A stretch of 64,000 nt of DNA from Bacillus sp. FJAT-25509 (GCF_001420605.1 NZ_LJIZ01000037.1:1-64000), one strand, 5' to 3'; counted from the stretch's first letter, positions 7,726 to 17,015 are shown. Made by a program: numbers and translations. The notes: a model not told the origin generated them from the sequence alone.

Positions 7726-8775
7726 TTAACTCATCATTTGTTTAATTAAATCACGATTTCGTTGTTTAAATACCTCATTATGTGATGAAACCATTGCTGA
7801 TCCACTGGCATCTGGTTGGATATATTGCTTCGCTTTATTAACGGCATTAGCAGCATCTTGAAATGCGCCAGCAATTAATTGTAACTTTCCTTCATGCATT
7901 AAAATATCTCCAGCTGCGTAAATCCCTTCAATCGAAGTTTCACTCGTTGTATTCCCTTTAATATAGAAATCTTGAATCATTTCTACCTTTATTTCACTGT
8001 TATTTAATAAAGAAGTATCTTGTTCATATCCGTGGTTTATGATTACTTCATCAATTGCTAGATGAGATACTTCACCAGTTTCATTATTTGTCAGTTCAAC
8101 CTTTTCTATTTCTTCATGGTTTTCACCAGCAATTAGTTTCGTAATAGATGTATTGAAAAGACATTCAACTGAACTATTCATTAATTGAGAAACCTGTGCT
8201 TCATGACCCTTTAGAGCATCTTTTCGGTAAGTTAAAAAAACTTTCTTAGCAATTGGCTCTAACTCATTGGCCCAATCAATTGCAGAGTTACCACCACCGG
8301 AAACGATTACAGTTTTATCTTTGAAATGCTTAAGTGATTTTACTGTATAGTTTAAATTTGAAACTTCGAATCTTTCTGCACCATCTATTTGAAGCTTTGT
8401 TGGATTTAAAATACCACTTCCAACTGCAACAATAACTGTTTTAGAATAATGTATTTGACCTGAAGCTGTATGTAAAACAAAAATACCATTATTGTCACGA
8501 GTGATTGTGTCAACTTTTTCATTTAACACAACAGTCGGATCAAACGTTAATCCTTGCTGAACAATTTGTCCGATAAATCTCTCGCCAGGAATTGGTGGTT
8601 GTCCTCCAACATCCCAAATCACTTTTTCAGGATAACAATGAACTTTGCCACCTAATTCAGATTGAAATTCAATAATTTTTGTTTTCATTTCTCGTAAACC
8701 ACTATAAAAGGCAGAGTAAAGTCCAGCAGGGCCTCCTCCGATTACTGTTACATCATAAAGATCGTTCATGTTCAT
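7726..8775 (-). CDS. Ferredoxin-NADP(+) reductase, thioredoxin-reductase-like type (YumC/YcgT family)
   Basis: A 349-residue flavoprotein moves electrons between NADPH and ferredoxin or flavodoxin. An FAD-binding motif GGGPAGLYSAFY lies at the N-terminus, an NADPH-site motif VSGGGNSAIDWA in the middle, and the FAD-contact motif YAAGDI near the C-terminus. The CxxC of true thioredoxin reductases is absent, as in this family. The start at 8775 has GGAGTGAG upstream; the longer frame to 8880 includes the promoter. A Fur-like box lies 30 nt upstream, so it is probably iron-repressed and may help release iron from siderophores. Confidence 0.88.
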   Translation of the reverse strand: MNMNDLYDVTVIGGGPAGLYSAFYSGLREMKTKIIEFQSELGGKVHCYPEKVIWDVGGQPPIPGERFIGQIVQQGLTFDPTVVLNEKVDTITRDNNGIFVLHTASGQIHYSKTVIVAVGSGILNPTKLQIDGAERFEVSNLNYTVKSLKHFKDKTVIVSGGGNSAIDWANELEPIAKKVFLTYRKDALKGHEAQVSQLMNSSVECLFNTSITKLIAGENHEEIEKVELTNNETGEVSHLAIDEVIINHGYEQDTSLLNNSEIKVEMIQDFYIKGNTTSETSIEGIYAAGDILMHEGKLQLIAGAFQDAANAVNKAKQYIQPDASGSAMVSSHNEVFKQRNRDLIKQMMS

Positions 8776-8804
8776 TATGTTCTCACTCCAGAATATTCTG
8801 TCAT

Positions 8805-8819
8805 TGATTATCATTCTCA
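8805..8819. promoter_or_regulatory. Fur-box-like site for the reductase gene
   Basis: On the minus strand this reads TGAGAATGATAATCA, close to the 7-1-7 Fur consensus TGATAATNATTATCA. It lies about 30 nt upstream of the reductase start, in a position to repress it under iron sufficiency. Confidence 0.7.
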
Positions 8820-8873
8820 ATAAAATATAAACCATTTTTGAGAATTTTTCAATGATTTCACTAAAAAATAATG

Positions 8874-8902
8874 TTGACAATATTAGTAAATAGACTTATA
8901 TT
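8874..8902 (+). promoter_or_regulatory. Sigma-A promoter of the siderophore transporter operon
   Basis: TTGACA at 8874-8879 and TATATT at 8897-8902 are separated by exactly 17 nt. Transcription would start near 8909, just before the perfect Fur box. Confidence 0.75.
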
Positions 8903-8919
8903 TACGTAGTAATAACGAT

Positions 8920-8940
8920 TGATAATAATTATCATTATCA
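8920..8940. promoter_or_regulatory. Fur box of the siderophore transporter operon
   Basis: TGATAATAATTATCA at 8920-8934 is a perfect 7-1-7 Fur site. It extends to TTATCA at 8940, giving the overlapping 19-bp consensus. Located just downstream of the promoter, it would allow iron-dependent repression. Confidence 0.85.
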
Positions 8941-8977
8941 CTAACGGTTGAAATATTAAATGAATGGAGGTCCGTTT

Positions 8978-9823
8978 ATGGTACGGTTATACACTAATGA
9001 ATTGACCATTGGTTATGGTGATCGTTTGATAGTAAAAGACCTTAATATAAAAATTCCGGATAAACAAATTACAACAATCATCGGTTCAAATGGATGCGGG
9101 AAGTCGACTCTTTTGAAGGCGATTACAAGAATAATCTCTCATCAATCCGGAACGATTATCTTAGACGGGGAAAACATTGCTTCAGAGAATACTAAATTAC
9201 TAGCTAAAAAAATGGCAATTCTACCTCAAACACCAGAGAGTGCAAGTGGTTTAACAGTAGGTGAACTAGTGTCTTATGGTCGATTCCCATATCAAAGTGG
9301 TTTTGGCAGATTAACTCAAAAAGATATTGAAGTAATTGACTGGGCACTTGAGGTTACAGGTACAAAGGAATATAAGTACAAGTCAGTTGATTCGCTTTCA
9401 GGAGGTCAACGTCAACGAGTTTGGATCGCAATGGCGTTAGCACAAGAAACTGAAATCATTTTCCTTGATGAGCCAACTACATATTTAGATTCAGCTCATC
9501 AACTCGAAATTTTGGAGTTGTTACAAAAGCTAAATCAGGAACAAGAACGTACAATTGTTATGGTTTTACATGATCTAAATCAAGCTGCTCGATTTGCAGA
9601 TTTTATCATCGCACTTAAAGATGGGGAAATCGTAAAAGCAGGCTCTTGCGAAGAAGTCATTACACATGAAGTTCTAAAAAAAGTTTTTTCAATTGATACA
9701 GTAATTGGAAGAGATCCAAGAACAGATAAACCAATGTGCATAACATACAATTTACTTAAGGGAGAAGAGAAAAATGAAGAAAATCTTAATACCATTTCTT
9801 TTAATATTCGTGCTAATTATTAG
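8978..9823 (+). CDS. Siderophore ABC transporter, ATP-binding protein (FhuC/FecE family)
   Basis: The 281-residue ATPase has Walker A GSNGCGKST at residues 36-44, signature LSGGQRQRVW and Walker B IIFLDEPT. It powers iron-siderophore import with the two permeases and lipoprotein that follow. The ATG at 8978 follows GGAGG by 7 nt; an in-frame ATG 18 nt earlier lies before the ribosome site. The reading frame runs 50 nt into the next gene, giving an unusual tail KNEENLNTISFNIRANY that probably reflects loss of an earlier stop. Confidence 0.9.
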   Translation: MVRLYTNELTIGYGDRLIVKDLNIKIPDKQITTIIGSNGCGKSTLLKAITRIISHQSGTIILDGENIASENTKLLAKKMAILPQTPESASGLTVGELVSYGRFPYQSGFGRLTQKDIEVIDWALEVTGTKEYKYKSVDSLSGGQRQRVWIAMALAQETEIIFLDEPTTYLDSAHQLEILELLQKLNQEQERTIVMVLHDLNQAARFADFIIALKDGEIVKAGSCEEVITHEVLKKVFSIDTVIGRDPRTDKPMCITYNLLKGEEKNEENLNTISFNIRANY

Positions 9824-10694
9824 TGCATGTAGTAAAGGCGCATCAAGTACAGAAGGCTCAAAGAATGAACCAAAAAAGTCTGGAACTATTACATATCAAT
9901 CGCAAAATGGTCCAGTTAAAGTCCCAGCTAACCCTAAACGTGTAGTAGTGTTATCTTCGTTTGCAGGAAATGTAATGTCTTTAGGAGTTAACATTGTCGG
10001 TGTTGATTCTTGGTCTAAGTCGAATCCTCGCTGGGCTGAAAAATTAAAAAATGCTGAAGTTGTTTCAGATGATAATATCGAAAAAATTATTGAGCTAAAC
10101 CCAGATTTAATTATTGGTTTAGATAATGTTAAAAACCTTGATAAATTAAAGAAAATTGCACCTACTGTAGTTTATACATACGGCAAAGTAGATTACTTAA
10201 CTCAACATATTGAAATTGGTAAATTATTAAACAAAGAAAAAGAAGCTCAAGCATGGGTAGATGATTTTAAAGCTCGTGCACAAAAGGCCGGCGAAGAGAT
10301 TAAAGCTAAAATTGGTCCAAATGCAACTGTTTCTGTAATTGAAAAATTCGACAAGCAGCTTTATGTATATGGTAATAACTGGGGTCGTGGAACAGAAATT
10401 CTTTACCAAGAAATGAAATTAAAAATGCCTAAAAAAGTTGAAGAAAACGCATTAAAACCAGGATATTTTGCAATTTCATTAGAAGTACTTCCAGAGTTTA
10501 TGGGTGACTATGTGATCTTCAGTAAATTTGATCAAACTGATACTTCAGTCGAAAAAACAGATACTTATAAAAATATACCAGCAGTAAAGAATAAGCACGT
10601 TTTCGAAGTAAATGGAAGTGAATTCTATTTCAATGATCCAGATACTTTAGACATGCAATTAGAATTCTTTAAAAAGCAATTTCTAGGTAACTAA
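9774..10694 (+). CDS. Iron-siderophore substrate-binding lipoprotein (FhuD-like)
   Basis: The 306-residue protein starts with a lipoprotein signal peptide and lipobox LIISAC, with Cys19 as the lipidated residue. The mature part has the TroA-like fold of siderophore receptors (VVVLSSFAGNVMSLGVNIVG, then ELNPDLIIG). It would be tethered outside the membrane and hand ferric siderophore to the permeases. Features such as VDSWSKSNPRW resemble hydroxamate-binding FhuD proteins, but the ligand is inferred. GGGAGAAG precedes the start inside the end of the ATPase gene. Confidence 0.88.
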   Translation: MKKILIPFLLIFVLIISACSKGASSTEGSKNEPKKSGTITYQSQNGPVKVPANPKRVVVLSSFAGNVMSLGVNIVGVDSWSKSNPRWAEKLKNAEVVSDDNIEKIIELNPDLIIGLDNVKNLDKLKKIAPTVVYTYGKVDYLTQHIEIGKLLNKEKEAQAWVDDFKARAQKAGEEIKAKIGPNATVSVIEKFDKQLYVYGNNWGRGTEILYQEMKLKMPKKVEENALKPGYFAISLEVLPEFMGDYVIFSKFDQTDTSVEKTDTYKNIPAVKNKHVFEVNGSEFYFNDPDTLDMQLEFFKKQFLGN

Positions 10695-10698
10695 CAAA

Positions 10699-10739
10699 AA
10701 TAAGAGTAGGAATTTTATTATTCCTACTCTTATTATTTA
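10699..10739 (+). terminator. Terminator-like hairpin inside the iron operon
   Basis: A 14-bp stem (10699-10712 with 10721-10734) lies between the binding protein gene and the permeases. A weak T tail suggests partial termination, giving more binding protein than permease. Confidence 0.7.
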
Positions 10740-10887
10740 GACATTGTCCAAAGATTTTATTGTAGACTGTTTGAAAACATTTGTCTTTCGAGGCCCGAAC
10801 TTATCCTAGTCGGTAATAAGCACTGCAGAAAGCGAGCGTTTGGAGGACAGCCTGAAAGACATTCTATATAGAGAAGATGAGAGGCTA

Positions 10888-11898
10888 ATGAGACAAAAAA
10901 ACAAAGGTTCTGTTCCATTCTTTTTTAAATTTATATTGGGGATGATCATTTTTATTATTATGTTTGTAATTGCGATTGTTTCCGGCGCAGCGGATACAAC
11001 TGTTGGTGATGTATGGAATGCGATTTTTACAAACATGAATAGTCAACAGATTTCTATTATTAGGGAGTTGCGGTTACCTCGAGAAGTGGCGGCAATATTT
11101 GTAGGGGCAGCACTTGCGGTGGCAGGCGCTATTATGCAAGGGATGACAAGAAATCCGCTTGCAGATCCGGGTTTGCTCGGTTTAACGGCAGGAGCAAATG
11201 CAGCTTTAGCAATAACAATGGCTTTCCTACCAAAAGTAAGTTATTTTGGGATTATGATCGCTTGTTTTATTGGTGCAGCGGTTGGTTCACTAATCGTTTT
11301 TGGTATTGCTACCATGAAAAAAGGCGGCTTTTCTCCATTTCGTATTGTTTTAGCAGGGGCTGCTGTTACAGGCTTTTTAACTGCTATTTCTGAAGGTGTA
11401 GGGATTTACTTTAAAATATCTCAAAATATTTCAATGTGGACTTCAGGTGGATTAGTCGGTACTTCATGGGGGCAAGTAAAAACGATTACGCCTTTTATTA
11501 TAGTAGGTGTTCTAGTAGCAATTTTCTTGTCACGTCAATTAACAATACTTAGTTTAAATGAAGAGGTTGCAGTAGGTTTAGGTCAAAATATCCCAAGAAT
11601 CAAAGCAATTTTATTTGTAGTAATCGTTTTACTAGCTGGAGCGGCAGTTGCTCTAGTAGGAAATATGGCATTTTTAGGTTTAATGGTACCTCATATGGTG
11701 CGTGGATTCGTCGGAACTGATTACCGATTTATTATACCGATGTCTGCTATTTTTGGTGCTACATTCTTACTTTTGGCAGATACACTTGGGCGAACAATTA
11801 ATATACCTTATGAAACACCAGTTGCAGCGATTGTTGCAATGATTGGCCTTCCTTTCTTTCTGTTTATCGTACATAAAGGAGGCAAAGAATTCTCATGA
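10888..11898 (+). CDS. FecCD-family siderophore permease 1
   Basis: This is a 336-residue inner-membrane permease with about ten hydrophobic segments, including the family stretch MQGMTRNPLADPGLLG and the coupling-region motif NMAFLGLMVPHMVRGFVG near the C-terminus that contacts the ATPase. It pairs with the next gene as a heterodimeric channel. The start is uncertain: ATG at 10888 has only a close AGAGG, while TTG at 10840 would add 16 charged residues but lacks a clear ribosome site. A separate promoter in the 146-nt gap before it was not found. Confidence 0.88.
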   Translation: MRQKNKGSVPFFFKFILGMIIFIIMFVIAIVSGAADTTVGDVWNAIFTNMNSQQISIIRELRLPREVAAIFVGAALAVAGAIMQGMTRNPLADPGLLGLTAGANAALAITMAFLPKVSYFGIMIACFIGAAVGSLIVFGIATMKKGGFSPFRIVLAGAAVTGFLTAISEGVGIYFKISQNISMWTSGGLVGTSWGQVKTITPFIIVGVLVAIFLSRQLTILSLNEEVAVGLGQNIPRIKAILFVVIVLLAGAAVALVGNMAFLGLMVPHMVRGFVGTDYRFIIPMSAIFGATFLLLADTLGRTINIPYETPVAAIVAMIGLPFFLFIVHKGGKEFS

Positions 11899-12905
11899 TC
11901 CAGCCTGCTATTATTAGAAAACAAAGGTTAATTCTATTGATACTCTTTATACTTATTCTATTAACAATGTTTATTGGAATGAGTTTGGGGTATTCAGCAA
12001 TACCATATAGTAGATTACTTCCAACATTTTTAGGTGATGGTACATTTAAAGAAGAGTTTGTAATCTTTTCAATTCGATTACCTAGAATGATTATCACTTT
12101 AATGGCAGGAATGGCCCTTGCACTATCTGGTGCCATTTTGCAAGGGGTAACACGAAATGATATGGCTGAGCCTGGAATATTAGGTTTTAATGCTGGTGCA
12201 GGTGTAGCTATTACAGTATTCTTTTTATACTTTCCAATTGAAGCAGGATCGTTTGTTTATTTAATCCCAATCGTTGGATTTTGTGGTGCTGTTATAACAG
12301 CAATTATTATTTACTTATTTTCTTATAAGAAAAATTCGGGTTTACAACCTATAAGACTAGTTTTAGTCGGTATTGGTTTCTCGATGGCTCTTTCAGGAAT
12401 AATGATTGTATTAATTTCATCTGCGGAACGTGCTAAAGTAGATTTTATTGCAAAATGGTTAGCAGGTAATATATGGGGAACAGATTGGCCGTTTATTTGG
12501 GCATTCTTACCATGGCTAATTGTATTAATTCCGTTTACTTTATATAAAGCAAACACATTAAACCTTCTTAATTTAAATGAGCCTGTTGCAATAGGGGTAG
12601 GGGTCTCCTTAGAAAAGGAAAGAATTGTTTTAATGTTAGCAGCAGTTGCATTAGCAGCATCTGCCGTTTCAGTAACAGGAGGAATTGCGTTTATCGGATT
12701 AATGGCACCACATATAGCTAAAAGTTTAGTTGGCCCAAGAAATCAATTATTTATACCCATCGCAATTTTAATTGGTGGATTATTACTATTAGTTGCCGAC
12801 ACAATCGGAAGAAACTTAGTCGATCCGGAAGGAATACCAGCAGGGATTATAGTAGCCCTAATCGGTGGACCTTACTTTGTATATTTAATTCTAAAAAAGG
12901 CTTAA
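11895..12905 (+). CDS. FecCD-family siderophore permease 2
   Basis: This 336-residue partner permease overlaps the preceding gene by 4 nt (ATGA), so translation is likely coupled. It shows the same family signatures, LQGVTRNDMAEPGILG and GGIAFIGLMAPHIAKSLVG, and about ten membrane segments. Together with permease 1, the ATPase and the lipoprotein it completes a full siderophore importer. It is not a recent duplicate of permease 1: the two differ through most of their length. Confidence 0.9.
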   Translation: MIQPAIIRKQRLILLILFILILLTMFIGMSLGYSAIPYSRLLPTFLGDGTFKEEFVIFSIRLPRMIITLMAGMALALSGAILQGVTRNDMAEPGILGFNAGAGVAITVFFLYFPIEAGSFVYLIPIVGFCGAVITAIIIYLFSYKKNSGLQPIRLVLVGIGFSMALSGIMIVLISSAERAKVDFIAKWLAGNIWGTDWPFIWAFLPWLIVLIPFTLYKANTLNLLNLNEPVAIGVGVSLEKERIVLMLAAVALAASAVSVTGGIAFIGLMAPHIAKSLVGPRNQLFIPIAILIGGLLLLVADTIGRNLVDPEGIPAGIIVALIGGPYFVYLILKKA

Positions 12906-12910
12906 TCAAT

Positions 12911-12963
12911 AGAAAAAAGACATTGTGAACTACACAAAGTGTTCAAACAATGTCTTTTCTTTA
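12911..12963. terminator. Bidirectional terminator between permease 2 and xpt
   Basis: AGAAAAAAGACATTGT (12911-12926) pairs with ACAATGTCTTTTCT (12947-12960), with an inner GAAC/GTTC stem. A and T runs on the two sides serve both convergent genes. Confidence 0.8.
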
Positions 12964-12966
12964 TTC

Positions 12967-13740
<774 letters not shown>

Positions 13741-13829
13741 AAATTTATAATTTTAATGAAACTATAACATGTTAATAGAATCTGGTCTAGCAATTAATAG
13801 GTGTAAATTATTAGCATTATTGAATATAC

Positions 13830-14396
13830 CTAATACAGTTTACAAATAAACTTAGTGAACTCCTTTACTAAATCCTGGTCATAAACAGTACCACTTTTTT
13901 TTTGAATTTTTTTTAACGATAATTCAATTGAACATTTCTTTCGATAACAACGGTCATGGGTTAGAGCATCAAAACTATCAATTATTCTAACTATTTTCGA
14001 ATTAAAATCAATTTCGTTACTACATAAACCTTCATAGCCAGTCCCATCAATATTTTCATGATGATAACGTACAGCTTTTAAAATATCTTTATGATATGAA
14101 AAATCTTTTAATAAATCATATCCATAAATTGTGTGATTCTTCATTAGATTCCACTCGGAATCAGTAAGAGGACCTCTTTTTGCAACGATTGAAATTGGTA
14201 TTTTTAGTTTACCAATATCATGTACATAACCAATAAAATGTAACTGATTGGATTGATATAATGAGAGATCTAAATATCTACTGAATTTATACGACATTTC
14301 TCCTACACGCATCCCGTGTAAAAAAGTATCATGATCAAGTTGCCTTAGTAGATCAACTACCTCATTTGTGACGAATGTTTGCCTTTCTTTTATCAT
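13830..14396 (-). CDS. HD-GYP-like phosphodiesterase domain protein
   Basis: The 188-residue single-domain protein carries the HD metal-site motif VHDIGKLKIP (His59-Asp60), HHENIDGTGY (His112, His113) and RIIDSFDALTHDR. These match HD-GYP enzymes, many of which hydrolyse cyclic di-GMP. The strict HHE(R)xDGxGYP signature is relaxed here (GTGYEG, no proline), so activity is uncertain. No sensory domain is present. AAAGGTGAT precedes the ATG. It lies 34 nt downstream of the AtxA-like gene on the same strand and may be cotranscribed with it. Confidence 0.78.
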   Translation of the reverse strand: MIKERQTFVTNEVVDLLRQLDHDTFLHGMRVGEMSYKFSRYLDLSLYQSNQLHFIGYVHDIGKLKIPISIVAKRGPLTDSEWNLMKNHTIYGYDLLKDFSYHKDILKAVRYHHENIDGTGYEGLCSNEIDFNSKIVRIIDSFDALTHDRCYRKKCSIELSLKKIQKKSGTVYDQDLVKEFTKFICKLY

Positions 14397-14430
14397 AAAA
14401 TCACCTTTGAATGCTTATTCAAAATAAAAT

Positions 14431-15864
14431 TTATTTTAATAAATGGGCGATATGATTAATATCGCGCTGTGAAAGTGTAGAACTAATTACCGCAATTGGA
14501 ACAGTTTCTAGATCAATTTGAAAATCAGCAATGATAAAGTCTAAACGTAATTCACTGATCGTTTCCGGACTCAAATCGCCATTTTGGAGTTCAACAAACT
14601 GGATTTTATCTCCAAATTCCTTTATTAGTTTAGCTGTTAAATACTGCCGTACACCATAACCTTCACTACTTAACAGTAGGACCCTTTTTTTTACTAATGA
14701 TAATTTAGTGATTATTGCTTGAATATTTAAAGTGATTTTAGCAATTACTTCATTATTTACTTCTGGGTATGAAAGGTTTTTGCACCATTTACGAAATACG
14801 GCTTTTACTTTATTAAATAACTCTGGATAACGCTTTTTAGCGTAATCAGATATGAGAGAAGATCGATCAATTCTACCGTTTAAAAAAAGAAATAGGGAAA
14901 GGACTTTAAATTGTTTTTGAAGAGTGAGAATAAAGTCATTATGATCATGTAATTTTATACTAAGCTTTTTTTCGAGCATCGTAACAAGCTCTTGTAATTC
15001 TAAATATTGTTTTTCGGATTTATTATGGTAGCTATTTATTATTTCATCTTGAGGTTCATTATCGCTAGAAAAATAAGGGAATGCAGATATCATTAGAGAA
15101 AGAGCGTTAATCTCATCTAATGGAATAGATACTTTATAAATTTTTTCTAGTTGTACGCCTATATCAGTTGCAACTGAAAAAAACTTCGTATCCTTAATAT
15201 TGTTAGAAGGATTTAAGTCCAATTGTACATCTCGATCAATTCTTTGAAGCATCGTACCAACATAATAAATATATTTATACATTGTAGGTGGAAATAAAAA
15301 TAAATTATTATTTTCAGCAGACTTTGTCACTACTTCTTTAATTATAGAAAACGATAGTGAATCATAAGGCCACTTATTAGTATAGGAATATAGACCATAT
15401 AATACGTCACAGCATAAGATTCTTTTTTGAAACTCATTACCTACAATTTCAAGAGGTGCACGCTTTAAACTTAAATTATATGATTTCAATAAAGTGTCTA
15501 CTCGTTCGAGAATTTTATAAACAGTATTATGATGTGTGTATAAAACTTTTCCTAAATCACTAATGTATTCAATCTCTTTAATTAGAATAAACATGATTAC
15601 TTGAAGCGATAGAGAATTCTTAACAAAAAGAGAACGAACTTGATCAAGCGAGGAATTAATTGGATTATTTATATAAATACCTTTTCCTTTTATCGTTTCA
15701 ATATGCCATCCTTCTGGGAATGTTGCATTGATAATTTGTATATCAGTTCTTATTGTTTTCTCGGTGCAATTTAAATTTTTAGCAAGCTCCTCTGTTTTGA
15801 ACCATTTTTCTTGACTACTTAAAAGATCGATTAAGTGTAATCTTCGTAAACTCGCCTTATCCAT
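14431..15864 (-). CDS. AtxA/Mga-family transcription regulator
   Basis: The 477-residue protein follows the plan of AtxA, the Bacillus anthracis virulence regulator, and of Mga: two winged-helix domains (residues 1-65, 75-160), two PRD-like domains (about 165-280, 285-385) and an EIIB-like C-terminus (about 392-477). The block from WFKTEELAKNLNCTEKTIR to GKGIYINNP aligns well with AtxA from memory. The EIIB-like domain lacks the phosphocysteine, as in AtxA. By eye, the two phosphorylated PRD histidines of AtxA are replaced (Tyr, Asn). It faces a membrane-protein gene across two palindromes. Confidence 0.8.
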   Translation of the reverse strand: MDKASLRRLHLIDLLSSQEKWFKTEELAKNLNCTEKTIRTDIQIINATFPEGWHIETIKGKGIYINNPINSSLDQVRSLFVKNSLSLQVIMFILIKEIEYISDLGKVLYTHHNTVYKILERVDTLLKSYNLSLKRAPLEIVGNEFQKRILCCDVLYGLYSYTNKWPYDSLSFSIIKEVVTKSAENNNLFLFPPTMYKYIYYVGTMLQRIDRDVQLDLNPSNNIKDTKFFSVATDIGVQLEKIYKVSIPLDEINALSLMISAFPYFSSDNEPQDEIINSYHNKSEKQYLELQELVTMLEKKLSIKLHDHNDFILTLQKQFKVLSLFLFLNGRIDRSSLISDYAKKRYPELFNKVKAVFRKWCKNLSYPEVNNEVIAKITLNIQAIITKLSLVKKRVLLLSSEGYGVRQYLTAKLIKEFGDKIQFVELQNGDLSPETISELRLDFIIADFQIDLETVPIAVISSTLSQRDINHIAHLLK

Positions 15865-16000
15865 CTCATCTCCTACTTTGATCTAAAATAATTTTATTTA
15901 AAATAAACTAACATTTTTTGTGATAACACTCACATAAAATGTTGTTGAGATAATGTTTTCAAAATTATTGTAAACTTAGATGATGGATTAGGAAATGACT

Positions 16001-16027
16001 ATTTTTACCGTTAAAAACGGTAAAAAT
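16001..16027. promoter_or_regulatory. Palindrome, probable operator copy 1
   Basis: ATTTTTACCGTT and AACGGTAAAAAT form a perfect 12-bp inverted repeat around AAA. There is no poly-T tail bias that would mark a terminator, and it lies between divergent promoters. Confidence 0.55.
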
Positions 16028-16101
16028 AAACACTAATCGACAATCTCCTTTTTATATAACGAAAGGCATACATCGTTTAGGGAAACTTTATATATTACTT
16101 G

Positions 16102-16126
16102 TTTTTACCTATCAAAACGGTAAAAA
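16102..16126. promoter_or_regulatory. Palindrome, probable operator copy 2
   Basis: TTTTTACC and GGTAAAAA flank a 9-nt centre ending in AAAAC, so the right half (AAAACGGTAAAAA) repeats copy 1. The centres of the two copies are 100 nt apart. Confidence 0.5.
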
Positions 16127-16251
16127 ATAGCATTTGAAACTTTAATTAGCAAGACTATAATTTAATTTGAAAAGGAACTCGAGTTATTTTGGGATTGTAT
16201 TCGGATGTGATCATGATTGGTGCTCTAAATTGAGAAATGAGGAGGGAAATG

Positions 16252-16734
16252 ATGGGTACAGTGTTACTGTTTTTTATACTAGGAAAACTTTTGCTAGTTC
16301 AGTCTATGTTACATAGTCGAATTACTTTGTTAGGATTATTATTTAGTATTTTTATTGTTGTTTTGCTATATTTACTTCCAATCCTTTTAGAATTCAATAA
16401 AAGAGAACGAACTATTGGTTATAGTTTTACTTCATTAGTGGTAGGAACTATATTTTTAATCTGTACTATTTATGAAAGATATGCTGTTTTTGTATTTTCT
16501 ACGCTTAATCAAACAGAAGAAATCTCCAATACTATATTCTCTTTTTTTATGATAGGGGACTTACTTTTCATTTTTGACTTTGTATTATTACTGTACCTCT
16601 TACTATTCAAAGTACTTAAAATAAAGACAACACAATTAATTTTCGGAAAAAAAATCAGGACAAATAAGATAGTATTAAAAAGGAATGTATATTCATATTC
16701 ACCTCTTAAAAACATTACGCTTAATGAAGATTAA
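16252..16734 (+). CDS. Four- to five-helix membrane protein, function unknown
   Basis: About 160 residues with hydrophobic segments near residues 2-18, 24-44, 54-75 and 99-123, then a basic, soluble C-terminal tail. The order of helices and GDLLFIFDFVLLLYLL faintly resemble the N-terminal membrane domain of LtaS-type sulfatases without the enzyme domain; this is a weak impression. The start is at ATG 16252 (or 16249) because GGAGG at 16241-16245 lies just upstream. It lies between the AtxA-like gene and the modified-peptide genes, so immunity or export is conceivable but unproven. Confidence 0.55.
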   Translation: MGTVLLFFILGKLLLVQSMLHSRITLLGLLFSIFIVVLLYLLPILLEFNKRERTIGYSFTSLVVGTIFLICTIYERYAVFVFSTLNQTEEISNTIFSFFMIGDLLFIFDFVLLLYLLLFKVLKIKTTQLIFGKKIRTNKIVLKRNVYSYSPLKNITLNED

Positions 16735-16785
16735 GGAATAACCGATATTAATGGATAGAGTTTAGAGACTAAATAAATGGCGTAC

Positions 16786-16819
16786 GAAAAACCTCACTTT
16801 TGAAGTGAGGTTTTTTTTT
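16786..16819 (+). terminator. Terminator after the membrane-protein gene
   Basis: AACCTCACTT and AAGTGAGGTT form a strong stem with a run of nine T. It insulates the peptide precursor gene from upstream transcription. Confidence 0.9.
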
Positions 16820-16860
16820 GCACATTCAACCGGTGAATTCTTTTACTGAGGAGCAATAAA

Positions 16861-16915
16861 TTGGGCAATTGAAACGGTAACATTGCCCAAGTCCTCAACA
16901 TATTTTGTTGTTGAG
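16861..16915 (+). promoter_or_regulatory. Tandem hairpins in the precursor leader
   Basis: TTGGGCAAT (16861-16869) pairs with ATTGCCCAA (16882-16890), and CTCAACA (16894-16900) pairs with TGTTGAG (16909-16915). The first loop contains AAACGGTAAC, which resembles the half-site of the palindromes at 16001 and 16102. Could be a leader structure or a binding site. Confidence 0.4.
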
Positions 16916-17015
16916 AGTCTGCATTTTAGTAGATTCAAATTAGGGAATCGTATTTATTTTATTTAAGTGCGGTATGTTTTATTCGCTTTCAAATTTTATG
17001 TCGGAGGTTATAAAA

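Larger units (their letters stand above)
15865..16236. other. Divergent control region with two related palindromes
   Basis: This 372-nt spacer separates the AtxA-like gene from the divergent membrane-protein gene. It carries a perfect 12-bp inverted repeat at 16001-16027 and a related imperfect one at 16102-16126, listed separately. No additional gene is seen. Promoters are hard to place because the region is very AT-rich. Confidence 0.6.

Noticed and set aside
16237-16734. Full LtaS-type sulfatase or ABC exporter for the TOMM peptide
   Set aside because: Only a membrane domain of about 160 residues is present, with no sulfatase or ATPase motifs; assignment would be speculative.
16824-16839. 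Palindrome ATTCAACCGGTGAAT as an operator
   Set aside because: It is short, imperfect and directly behind a terminator; no related copy was found nearby.
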